From Photobacterium ganghwense (GTDB lineage Bacteria > Pseudomonadota > Gammaproteobacteria > Enterobacterales > Vibrionaceae): 64,000 nucleotides of DNA. Below are positions 1 to 7,331 of this stretch, piece after piece. A program made the translations under genes and the position numbers. Numbering within the stretch: position 1 is the stretch's first letter; the number at the start of each line of letters is the position of its first letter. Below the pieces are notes generated by a model, which had not been told where the DNA came from, did not search any database, and worked only from the letters and a program-made list of their open reading frames with translations. Location: the NCBI RefSeq assembly GCF_003025595.1, contig NZ_PYMI01000001.1, forward strand, positions 1,178,001 to 1,242,000, given 5' to 3'.

Positions 1-1
1 T

Positions 2-1387
2 CCCGACGGTCAGATCTGTATTGAGGATGATGGCAAAATCATTGGTGCCGCCCTTACTATCAAAGTCGATTACAACCGCTTTTCCCTCCCCCATGTTTAC
101 ACCGATATCATCAACGAAAACAATGTTATCCAGCATCAACCCAGTGGTGATGCCCTGTACGGGCTGGATGTGTTCGTGCATCCGGATTACCGCGGGCTGC
201 GACTGGGTCGCCGACTGTATGAAGCCCGCAAAGAGCTGTGTCGCAATGACAACCTGAAAGCGATTCTGGCCGGTGGCCGGATTCCGGGCTATCACAAACA
301 TGCCAGTTCGATGAAAGTGACCGAATACATTGAAAAGGTCAAACGCCGCGAGCTGCATGATCCAATCCTGTCTTTCCAGCTTTCGAACGACTTTGATGTC
401 AAACGGATCATGCGCCATTACCTGCCGGAAGATGACAGCTCATGCGGCTATGCCACCCTGCTGGAGTGGGATAACTTTTTCTACGAGGAAGACATTGATT
501 CAGTTCACGATATCGATAAGACCCTGATTCGAATCGGCATTGTCCAGTGGCAGATGCGTGCCGTACGCAGCGTTGATGACCTGATTGATCAGGCTGAGTT
601 TTTTGTCTCGTCGCTGTCGAACTACAAGGCAGACTTTGCCCTGTTCCCGGAATTTTTTAATGCCCCGCTGATGGGACTGCGCCGCGAGCAGAACTCGGTC
701 GAGGCCATCCGCTTCCTTGCCTCGTTTACCGAAGTCATCAAGCAACGTTTTGCCGAGCTGGCCATTACTTACAACATCAATATTATTGCCGGGAGTATGC
801 CGGAGCTGCGTGATGGCATGCTTTATAACGTTTCTTACCTGCTGCATCGGGACGGAACAATCGACGAGCAGGATAAAATCCACATCACCCCACACGAAAA
901 GCGCGATTGGGTAATCGACGGCGGCAATCAGGTGAAAGTGTTCGATACCGATGCCGGACGGGTTGGGATCCTGATCTGTTACGACAGCGAGTTTCCGGAG
1001 CTGGGACGAATGCTGGCCGAGCAAAACGTGCAGATTATCTTTGTCCCCTTCTGGACCGATACCAAAAACGGCTATCAGCGGGTAAGGCTCTGCGCCCAGG
1101 CCCGGGCCATTGAAAACGAATGCTATGTTGCGATCGGCGGCAGCGTCGGCAACCTGCCGCGCGTGGATAACGTCGATATTCAGTACGCTCAGTCCGCGGT
1201 GTTCTCACCCTCGGATATTTATTTCCCCCATGACGCCACCATTGCCGAAGCCAGTCCGAATACGGAGATGATCATTTTTGCTGATGTGGATCTGGATAAA
1301 CTCAAGCAGCTCAATACCGAAGGCTCGGTGACCAATTTACGCCACCGCCGCCTGGATTTGTATGGGGGATTTACCCAGCCTAAGTAA
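2..1387 (+). CDS. GNAT acetyltransferase–nitrilase fusion protein, 5' partial
   Basis: The reading frame is open from the window edge, so the N-terminus is missing; 461 codons are visible. The first ~85 residues look like the end of a GNAT fold (GLDVFVHPDYRGLRLGRRLY, the acetyl-CoA binding region). From about residue 175 (IGIVQWQMRAV) to the end it is a carbon-nitrogen hydrolase domain with the expected Glu (LFPEFF), Lys (DKIHITPHEK) and Cys (ILICYDSEFPE). Such fusions are known as a family, but the substrate is not. The hydrolase half probably cleaves an amide or nitrile-type C-N bond in the cytoplasm. It is followed by a clear terminator, so it is the last gene of its transcript. Family assignment is firm; biological role unknown. 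Confidence 0.9.
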   Translation, partial: PDGQICIEDDGKIIGAALTIKVDYNRFSLPHVYTDIINENNVIQHQPSGDALYGLDVFVHPDYRGLRLGRRLYEARKELCRNDNLKAILAGGRIPGYHKHASSMKVTEYIEKVKRRELHDPILSFQLSNDFDVKRIMRHYLPEDDSSCGYATLLEWDNFFYEEDIDSVHDIDKTLIRIGIVQWQMRAVRSVDDLIDQAEFFVSSLSNYKADFALFPEFFNAPLMGLRREQNSVEAIRFLASFTEVIKQRFAELAITYNINIIAGSMPELRDGMLYNVSYLLHRDGTIDEQDKIHITPHEKRDWVIDGGNQVKVFDTDAGRVGILICYDSEFPELGRMLAEQNVQIIFVPFWTDTKNGYQRVRLCAQARAIENECYVAIGGSVGNLPRVDNVDIQYAQSAVFSPSDIYFPHDATIAEASPNTEMIIFADVDLDKLKQLNTEGSVTNLRHRRLDLYGGFTQPK

Positions 1388-1422
1388 CAGCAAGCACGCG
1401 AATCTGACCACGCACTGCCATG

Positions 1423-1456
1423 ACGCTGAGCCTCAATATTGGCTCAGCGTTTATAT
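1423..1456 (+). terminator. Intrinsic terminator after the fusion gene
   Basis: A perfect 10-bp stem (ACGCTGAGCC / GGCTCAGCGT) with an 8-nt loop is followed by TTATATT. It lies between the end of the fusion gene and the convergent LysR gene. Confidence 0.75.
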
Positions 1457-1477
1457 TGGTGCTGTTCTCGGTCAAGT

Positions 1478-2368
1478 TTAAACAGGCTCAGCGGTTTGGC
1501 CGGTAACAGCCTGTGAGGCCAGCAGAGCATCGAATGCATGCAGAGCCGGAGTCCAGGCATCTTGCGCGGTGGCAACAAAGCAGGTTTCCACCACAGCCAG
1601 TGGATTGGGGAGCGGGTAACTGTGCAAGGCAAACCGCCCACGATGCGCGTCAACCACCGCCAGTGGCAACACAGCATACCCCATTCCGGCCGCGACACAG
1701 CCCAAAATCGCATCCAGCGTGCCGAATTCCACGATTCTGGCTGCCGGAATCCCGTGCTGAGCCAGCAGCAATTCGGTTTTCTGCCGGTAACTGCAGCCCT
1801 GACGAAAGGCAATAAAGGTCGAGGTCATAAGTTTTTCCGGCGAGGGGAACGCCGTCAGCGCAGATGATGAGACCAGCACCAGTTGCTCCCGAAACACCGG
1901 TACCGCCACCAGCTGGGAATGTCCAACCGGACCGGCGACAAACGCACAATCCAGCTCACCGGCCAGCAACTTTTGCAACAGGGTGGCGGTCGGGCCGCTT
2001 TCCAGGTGCAGGTGCACGTCCGGCACCGCAGCATGGTAAGCCGCCAGCACCGACGGCAAACGAATGGCCAGGGTGGTTTCCATCGCCCCCAGACGTAAGC
2101 TGCCGCTGGGTTTCCCCTGTCCCCGCAAGGCGGCCACGGCTTCATCATGCGTAGTCAGCATCTTCCGGGCATAATCAAGTAACGCATACCCGGCGGGGGT
2201 CGGCGCTGAACGCCCCTGACGCTGGATCAACTGAACCCCCAGCTCCTGCTCCAGCTTTTTAATGTGGGAAGTAATATTTGATTGCACAGTGTGCAGGCGT
2301 TCCGCCGCCGCAACAAAGCTGCCAGTTTCCACCACCATCGCGAACATTTTGAGAGATTTCAGCTGCAT
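1478..2368 (-). CDS. LysR-family transcriptional regulator
   Basis: 296 aa, the normal LysR size. The N-terminal winged helix-turn-helix is clear (MQLKSLKMFAMVVETGSF, then AAERLHTVQSNITSHIKKLE), followed by a periplasmic-binding-protein-like effector domain. I start it at 2368 because AGGGAGGACGAC stands directly before this ATG and family members begin here. The frame stays open to 2548, but that extension translates a repeated DNA element and is unlikely to be protein. It is divergent from an MFS transporter and a GST-like gene, the usual arrangement in which the regulator controls the neighbouring operon. The inducer cannot be read from the sequence. Confidence 0.93.
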   Translation of the reverse strand: MQLKSLKMFAMVVETGSFVAAAERLHTVQSNITSHIKKLEQELGVQLIQRQGRSAPTPAGYALLDYARKMLTTHDEAVAALRGQGKPSGSLRLGAMETTLAIRLPSVLAAYHAAVPDVHLHLESGPTATLLQKLLAGELDCAFVAGPVGHSQLVAVPVFREQLVLVSSSALTAFPSPEKLMTSTFIAFRQGCSYRQKTELLLAQHGIPAARIVEFGTLDAILGCVAAGMGYAVLPLAVVDAHRGRFALHSYPLPNPLAVVETCFVATAQDAWTPALHAFDALLASQAVTGQTAEPV

Positions 2369-2429
2369 GTCGTCCTCCCTGTTTCCTGCCATCCTTGTTT
2401 TTTTATCTGAGTCATAGCGATAGCGCTTG

Positions 2430-2483
2430 TTGATAAAGACTATTTTTTTGATAAAGACTGGCTTTTTGATAAAAACTAAGTTG
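2430..2483. repeat. Three tandem 18-bp repeats in the LysR–MFS intergenic region
   Basis: Copies start at 2430, 2448 and 2466. The shared core is TTGATAAAGACT (third copy TTGATAAAAACT), followed by a 6-bp T-rich segment. The exact 18-bp phase places the cores on similar helix faces, about 1.7 turns apart. They lie about 60-115 bp upstream of the LysR start and 245 bp upstream of the preferred MFS start. The remainder of 2369-2726 shows no other recognisable gene. A protein-binding array for the divergent regulator is an inference. Confidence 0.7.
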
Positions 2484-2726
2484 TCAGAAGCGAACCCAAC
2501 TGCACCACAGCCCAAGTCACTATCTCTTTTACAGATACATAGCATCACAATGAATCATTTTTAGTCAATGGAAAATCCTGCCATGCTGATTCTGCAACAG
2601 CCTAAAACCGTTAAGGAATATCAGGCGCTGGATATAGAGGCTCAGGATAAACACATAGCACTCAAGCAGGAAGCGAGTGCTCTCGATGCCCCAAAAGTGG
2701 CATCCCCGGACAAACAGGACAGGATC

Positions 2727-4037
2727 ATGCATCGCAGGCACACAGACCATCAGGACAATCACAGGCAACAGAAAACGGCGGCTATATTGGTTGGTATGAC
2801 CGCGACCCTTATTGGCGTCGGCCTTGCCCGCTTTGCCTATACCCCGTTGATCCCCGCAATGATTGAAGCCAGTTGGTTCACCGCCAGTCAGGCAACCCAA
2901 CTGGCTGCTGCGAATTTGCTGGGCTACCTGCTCGGTGCCGTCGGGGCGCACCGCCTGACCCGCATCATCAAGGTGCCATGGGTCATTGGCGGTTCGCTGC
3001 TGGTGATCATTCTGAGCTTTTTGCTGTGCGCACAACCCGCGTCTTTCGGCTGGTTTTATCTCTGGCGGTTGCTCTCCGGGCTGGCGGGCGCGCTGTTGAT
3101 GGTATGCGGCCCCTCTCTGGCGCTGGCGCTGTTGCCGGTTTCACAGCGTCATCTCGGCTCCACATGCATCTTTATGGGCATCGGGCTGGGAATCGTGCTG
3201 TCCGCCGTCTTGCTCCCGCCCATGCTGGCACACGCCCTGACGCTGACCTGGCAAGGACTGACCGGACTGGCGGTGCTGTGTGGCCTGCTTAACTTGTGGG
3301 GACTGTGCCACCTTCGCCCTTCTGCGACAACTCAGCAACCATCCTCCGCCACACACAATGCAACGCCTGCCGCGGCGGCGATCCGCCTGGTTATTCTGGC
3401 TTATGCCCTTGATGCGGCGGGTTTCATCCCTCACACCCTGTTCTGGGTCGATTATCTCAGCCGGGAAATAATGCTGGGTACCACCAAAGCTGCGTTTTAC
3501 TGGGGAGCATTGGGCATCGGCGCAGTCGCGGGGCCAATAGTGGCCGGTATCCTGTCTCGCACACTGGGCTGGAACCGCGCCCTGTTAATGGCATTTGGCC
3601 TTAAAACGGCCGCGGTTTTGCTTCCGGCATTCAGCCAGACTGGTTGGGTATTGTGGCTCTCTGCGGCCGGTGTCGGCGCGATGATCCCTGGCATCGTCGC
3701 CCTGACGGCAGGGCGGCTGGCCGAACTGGCTCACGTTGATCAGCATCAGCGAAACTGGGGAATGGCTACCGCGGCCTTTGCCGGCATGCAAGCGCTGGCC
3801 GGATTCAGCTTCGCAGCCTGTTACGCCTGGCTGGGGACCTATCAGCCCTTTTTTACCGTCGCCGGACTGTTACTGGGAGGAGGAACCCTTTGTGTGCTGC
3901 TGGCTGGCCGCCGGATGCAGCCTGGTCAGAAAGAGGTAGATCAATTGCAGCCAACTGCACCATACCACCGCGCCCAAAAAGAAACGGTAAAACAGCAAGA
4001 AACTGCAGCCCCGGCTTTACATAAAGAGACCCGATAA
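2727..4037 (+). CDS. MFS transporter, YbfB/YjiJ type
   Basis: 436 aa with about 12 hydrophobic segments, starting with TLIGVGLARFAYTPLIPAM, the opening typical of the YbfB/YjiJ (MFS_4) group of inner-membrane transporters. I choose the ATG at 2727, preceded by CAGGACAGGATC, because it leaves a short cytoplasmic N-terminus before the first helix. An earlier in-frame ATG at 2568 would add 53 polar residues with no family counterpart and would occupy much of the divergent promoter region. The GST-like gene follows after 34 bp, so the two are probably co-transcribed. Substrate unknown; export of a small toxic compound is possible given the GST neighbour. Confidence 0.85.
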   Translation: MHRRHTDHQDNHRQQKTAAILVGMTATLIGVGLARFAYTPLIPAMIEASWFTASQATQLAAANLLGYLLGAVGAHRLTRIIKVPWVIGGSLLVIILSFLLCAQPASFGWFYLWRLLSGLAGALLMVCGPSLALALLPVSQRHLGSTCIFMGIGLGIVLSAVLLPPMLAHALTLTWQGLTGLAVLCGLLNLWGLCHLRPSATTQQPSSATHNATPAAAAIRLVILAYALDAAGFIPHTLFWVDYLSREIMLGTTKAAFYWGALGIGAVAGPIVAGILSRTLGWNRALLMAFGLKTAAVLLPAFSQTGWVLWLSAAGVGAMIPGIVALTAGRLAELAHVDQHQRNWGMATAAFAGMQALAGFSFAACYAWLGTYQPFFTVAGLLLGGGTLCVLLAGRRMQPGQKEVDQLQPTAPYHRAQKETVKQQETAAPALHKETR

Positions 4038-4071
4038 TGCATCGCGCCGTCGACACAACAAGGAGTGTGAA

Positions 4072-4662
4072 ATGAAACTGTACCTGAACGCCACATCGCC
4101 TTACGCCAGAGTGGTCCGTATTGCCTTGCTGGAAAAGCAACTGGAAGACATCTGCACCTTGGTCTGGGTGGATCCGTGGGCCTCACCGGACGTACTTCTG
4201 GCGGTCAACCCTGGGGCAAAAGTGCCGGTATTAGAAATCTCGCCCCACCTCGCGGTTTCTGAAACCTTACTGATCCTCGATTATCTGGAAGCCCACTATC
4301 CAGCAATTGCGCTTTATCCGGATCGAGCCCAAACCCTGCACTGGCTGGGACTGGGTCAGGGACTGATTGACGCTGCCTTTGCGACCGTCATCAGCCGAAA
4401 ACATGAGACCGAGTCCGCCTCATCACTGCTGTCTCAGCGGCGGTTACAGGCCATCGAGCGTCTGTTAGCCGCATTAGATCAGGACTTACCGGCGCCGGCA
4501 GACCATTCCATCACAATCAGCCATATCATGGTCACCGTCGCCCTGGATTACCTAGCCTTTCGGCTACCGGATATACAGTGGCAACCGCAATATCCGGCAC
4601 TGGCTCAGTGGTATCACGAGATATTGGCACGGGAGAGTTTTTGCCAGACTACCTTTAGCTAA
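4072..4662 (+). CDS. Glutathione S-transferase family protein
   Basis: 196 aa. The N-terminal thioredoxin-like half is recognisable (MKLYLNATSPYARVVRIALL, then NPGAKVPVLEI and SETLLILDYLE, the region that contacts the glutathione gamma-glutamyl group). An all-helical C-terminal domain follows. AAGGAGTGTGAA is a good ribosome site just before the ATG. It follows the MFS gene by 34 bp and probably shares its transcript under the divergent LysR regulator. Soluble cytoplasmic enzyme; conjugation or reduction of an electrophile is expected from the family, but the substrate is unknown. Confidence 0.88.
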   Translation: MKLYLNATSPYARVVRIALLEKQLEDICTLVWVDPWASPDVLLAVNPGAKVPVLEISPHLAVSETLLILDYLEAHYPAIALYPDRAQTLHWLGLGQGLIDAAFATVISRKHETESASSLLSQRRLQAIERLLAALDQDLPAPADHSITISHIMVTVALDYLAFRLPDIQWQPQYPALAQWYHEILARESFCQTTFS

Positions 4663-5460
4663 AAACAGCGGAAAAGAAATAAGCCGGAGACGATAAATCG
4701 CCGATCCGGCATTTCGCCGATGGTATTTCGTTTAGGTCGTGTTGCTCTTCTTGCATCATTATGGCTGTGATGTGGTTTTATCTGGGTGCATACGTATTTC
4801 CCGTAATGTTTTCGACGCGCTTTACCATAAAAGCGTTTCCGAAATACTTTCTACGTTACTTGCATCGCCACTAACTCAGGTTGATTTTTACAACCAGCTC
4901 ACTATTCCCAATTTCACCCCAGATAAAAACGGAATTAAAAATATTGTTTCCTAACCAAAGTCATCACGGCTAATTCTCTCAACCGTGTCAGTATTGCTAC
5001 AGCGCATAATTTATCAACACAACACTCAATAAAGGTATCGATTACATGATAACAATAGCTTAACTTTATTGATGCCATAAAAAACACTAACCAATTAGTC
5101 AGTTATCGCACCATATTCACCAATGCGCTTACCCATACAACAAAACACACCAAAAACCTTACCATTCATATAGTTATAGTATTGGCAAGCAAAACGGTCA
5201 CTAATGACTCATTACACTGTTTCGCTCATCTCACTGACAAAAGTGAGGAAAATCACACTCAGTGGTCGGATAAGCGCTTAATTCAATTCTAAAATTTTGT
5301 GCCATTTTTTTCCCATCCAGGAAATTTGTGATATTCCCATGACGAAACCTATCGCATTTTCTATACCCAATAGCTCCTTTTTTTTCTGTTATTAGTAAAA
5401 TCAATATGACTTTTAAGAATGAATTTCTATTTTGTATTTTTAAGCAGGAAGCTAGTGAGC
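4663..5460. other. Long AT-rich intergenic region
   Basis: About 800 bp without a supported gene, clearly more AT-rich than its surroundings, especially 4960-5460. A weak inverted repeat (GCCGGA ... TCCGGC, 4683-4710) may end the GST transcript. A 71-codon frame at 4739-4954 has no good ribosome site and resembles nothing I know. The region probably carries the promoter and control sites of the XRE regulator downstream. Confidence 0.5.
5232..5264. promoter_or_regulatory. Nested inverted repeat upstream of the XRE regulator
   Basis: CACTGA (5232-5237) pairs with TCAGTG (5259-5264), and inside it GTGA (5243-5246) pairs with TCAC (5253-5256). The nested symmetry suggests an operator or small hairpin about 200 bp upstream of the regulator start. 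In AT-rich DNA such short repeats can be chance. Confidence 0.25.
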
Positions 5461-6099
5461 ATGGAATATTTAGAGAGAATTAAGCGCCTTGCCAAAATTC
5501 AGGGGATAAGTCAGAAACAACTGGGTGAAGCCCTGGAACTTCAGCAAGGCACCATGAGCCGTAAGTTATCCGGTAAATACGGGATTGAAGTCCGTGAACT
5601 GGAAAAAATTGCCGAAGCACTGAATACCTCAATCAGTTATCTGCTAACCGGTCAGGTTGATACCGGCACACAAGCCACCACCACCATTAGTAATGGCAGC
5701 GATTACGGGACAACCAGCACTTATATTCCCATTATCCATCGCAAAGATTTTATGTCATTCCGCAACGGGGCCACGGTCGATGTCGTCAGCAAACGCGCGA
5801 TTCCGCAGCATCTGGTGCGTGAAGACTGCCTCGGCCTGGTAGTGGATAATGAAAACATTGCGCAATGTGCGCCGGTCGGCAGCTACGCGCTGGCCACCAA
5901 GAAAGCACCTTACCGCCCGAAACAGCCGGTATTTGCCTCGGTTCGCGGCAGTGAGCCGGATTTTTACCACATGACTCAGCTGGCCGACGGGGTGGTATTT
6001 TCAACCTCTCAACCGGATTTCCCGAATCTGTTCGTCAATAACGGAGAATTCCAGATCCACGGCTACATCATTCAGTCCGATTGGTCTTACGACCGCTAA
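5461..6099 (+). CDS. XRE-family regulator with LexA/CI-like C-terminal domain
   Basis: 212 aa from ATG 5461; a GTG at 5455 is also possible because AGGAA ends 4 nt before it and 10 nt before the ATG. Residues ~5-60 are a CI-type helix-turn-helix (LAKIQGISQKQLGEALELQQ, then GTMSRKLSGKYG). Residues ~105-210 resemble the S24 (LexA/CI) C-terminal fold: HLVREDCLGLVVDNENIAQ, later GSYALATKK, ending FQIHGYIIQSDWS. The usual Gly-(Asp/Glu)-Ser-Met segment carrying the catalytic Ser is replaced by DNENIAQC, so self-cleavage looks lost. No prophage genes surround it. It stands alone upstream of yjjX and is followed by its own hairpin. Confidence 0.82.
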   Translation: MEYLERIKRLAKIQGISQKQLGEALELQQGTMSRKLSGKYGIEVRELEKIAEALNTSISYLLTGQVDTGTQATTTISNGSDYGTTSTYIPIIHRKDFMSFRNGATVDVVSKRAIPQHLVREDCLGLVVDNENIAQCAPVGSYALATKKAPYRPKQPVFASVRGSEPDFYHMTQLADGVVFSTSQPDFPNLFVNNGEFQIHGYIIQSDWSYDR

Positions 6100-6105
6100 G
6101 GCTGC

Positions 6106-6138
6106 CACAGCACGCATTTGACCGGTGCTGTGTCTTCT
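6106..6138 (+). terminator. Probable terminator after the XRE regulator
   Basis: An 8-bp stem (CACAGCAC / GTGCTGTG) is followed by a pyrimidine-rich tract (TCTTCTCC) rather than a pure T-run. A second hairpin (GCAGCCC / GGGCTGC, 6159-6176) follows it. Confidence 0.45.
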
Positions 6139-6200
6139 CCTCCTACGCTCCTCCTGGCGCAGCCCATCCGGGCTGCCCGGTGGACGTGGTTCCCCTTGAG

Positions 6201-6228
6201 GTGACAAACCGCCTCGGCCGCGTACAAT
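6201..6228 (+). promoter_or_regulatory. Possible sigma-70 promoter for yjjX
   Basis: GTGACA and TACAAT are separated by 16 bp, 50 bp upstream of the yjjX start. This is a reasonable but unproven match to the -35/-10 consensus. Confidence 0.35.
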
Positions 6229-6278
6229 AAAGCCATACATTCACCTTCCCTTAAGAATAAAGGTTAGCAAGAGCCGGT

Positions 6279-6806
6279 ATGTCCAAGATTATTGTCGCAT
6301 CGACCAACCCAGCCAAAATCGCCGCGGTGGAGCAAGCCTTTGAACAGGCCTTTCCAGCCAGACTGTTTGAGTTTGAAGGCATCAGTGTCGCCAGTGGCGT
6401 GCGCGACCAACCAATGACCGCCGATGAAACCCTGCAGGGCGCCCGCAACCGGGTCACCAATGCCCGTCAGGCTGTCCCGGATGCCGATTACTACGTAGGC
6501 CTGGAAGCCGGACTGGACGGAAACCTGACCTTTGCCTGGATGGTGATTGAAAGCGGCCAGCGTCGCGGTGAAGCCCGCTCGGCGTCTCTGCCATTGCCTC
6601 CGGCGGCACTGGAAAAACTGCATCAGGGTCAAGAGTTGGGTGATGTGATGGATGACATGTTCAACCAGACCAACATCAAACAGAAAGGTGGAGCAATTGC
6701 GATGCTGACCAATCACATGCTGAGCCGCAGCTCGGTCTATCATCAGGCGCTGCTGCTGGCGCTGATCCCGTTTCTGAACCCGGCATTGTTTCCGGCAGAA
6801 GATTAA
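6279..6806 (+). CDS. yjjX: Inosine/xanthosine triphosphatase YjjX
   Basis: 175 aa, the usual YjjX length. It begins MSKIIVASTNPAKIAAVEQA and contains the family segments GVRDQPMTADETLQGARNR and DYYVGLEAGLDG. The family hydrolyses non-canonical purine nucleoside triphosphates (ITP, XTP) to diphosphates in the cytoplasm, cleaning the nucleotide pool. It converges on trpR; yjjX and trpR are also neighbours in Escherichia coli, which supports the call. Confidence 0.95.
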   Translation: MSKIIVASTNPAKIAAVEQAFEQAFPARLFEFEGISVASGVRDQPMTADETLQGARNRVTNARQAVPDADYYVGLEAGLDGNLTFAWMVIESGQRRGEARSASLPLPPAALEKLHQGQELGDVMDDMFNQTNIKQKGGAIAMLTNHMLSRSSVYHQALLLALIPFLNPALFPAED

Positions 6807-6853
6807 CGGCGCATAAACGGAATTCCCCCGAAATAACGGCTTCATGTTCAGCG

Positions 6854-6891
6854 AATAAAAAAATCCCCCTCAGCCCGACGGCTGAAGGGGA
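6854..6891 (-). terminator. Terminator of trpR
   Basis: The stem CCCCtTCAGCC-type / GGCTGAaGGGG surrounds the loop CGAC at 6864-6890. On the minus strand it is followed by a seven-T run, so it ends the trpR transcript; on the plus strand there is no T-run. Confidence 0.75.
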
Positions 6892-6924
6892 TTGGGTCAG
6901 ATTTGGCTTGTCAGAATAGCAAAA

Positions 6925-7242
6925 TTACTGATTCGGACGCTGCTGATCCAGCAAGGCTGCCAGCCAGGCTTTGGTGGCTTCATCGTGATGCTTGAGCTCA
7001 TTGGAGCCTCGGGTGATAGTTGCCACCCCTACCCCCAGCAGTTCACTGATCTTACGCTGACTGCGCTCACCATTGAGCAGTTCATGCAGAATATTCACCC
7101 GGGATAACAGCACCGAACGCTCATCAGGGGTTAACAGGAGTTTGAGCATGACATCGTCTTTCTGCTCAGTTGCAGCCTGACGTAAAATCTCGACCACCTG
7201 TTGCCACTCAGTGAATTCCGGCGTTTCTTGGATATTCGACAT
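6925..7242 (-). CDS. trpR: Trp operon repressor TrpR
   Basis: 105 aa. LLLTPDERSVLLSRVNILHE and the helix-turn-helix QRKISELLGVGVATITRGSN are diagnostic of TrpR, a small dimeric all-helical repressor that needs bound tryptophan to bind DNA. The start ATG has GAGGATGAC immediately before it. A TrpR-type operator lies 17 bp upstream of the start, overlapping the expected transcription start, so autorepression is likely. It sits between yjjX and slt as in E. coli. Confidence 0.97.
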   Translation of the reverse strand: MSNIQETPEFTEWQQVVEILRQAATEQKDDVMLKLLLTPDERSVLLSRVNILHELLNGERSQRKISELLGVGVATITRGSNELKHHDEATKAWLAALLDQQRPNQ

Positions 7243-7258
7243 GTCATCCTCGTTTGAT

Positions 7259-7276
7259 GTACTCGTTACCGAGTAC
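7259..7276. promoter_or_regulatory. TrpR operator in the trpR promoter
   Basis: An 18-bp near-perfect palindrome with half-sites GTACTCG and CGAGTAC around TTAC. It closely resembles the E. coli trp operator core (GTACTAGTTAACTAGTAC). On the minus strand a -10-like TAGAAT lies at 7279-7284, two bases upstream, so bound TrpR would cover the transcription start. Confidence 0.8.
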
Positions 7277-7331
7277 TGATTCTATCCCGTTCCGCGTTAT
7301 CCACCTAGCCCAAAAATCACAATCCGGCAGC

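Noticed and set aside
500..1024. 174-codon open frame antisense to the nitrilase domain
   Set aside because: It lies wholly inside a real gene on the other strand, has no ribosome site and no recognisable protein features.
2568..2726. N-terminal extension of the MFS transporter from ATG 2568
   Set aside because: 53 polar residues before the first helix have no family counterpart, and the internal ATG at 2727 has a ribosome site; the stretch is more likely promoter DNA.
4739..4954. 71-codon frame in the AT-rich gap
   Set aside because: No ribosome site, no similarity I can recall, and composition like the surrounding non-coding DNA.
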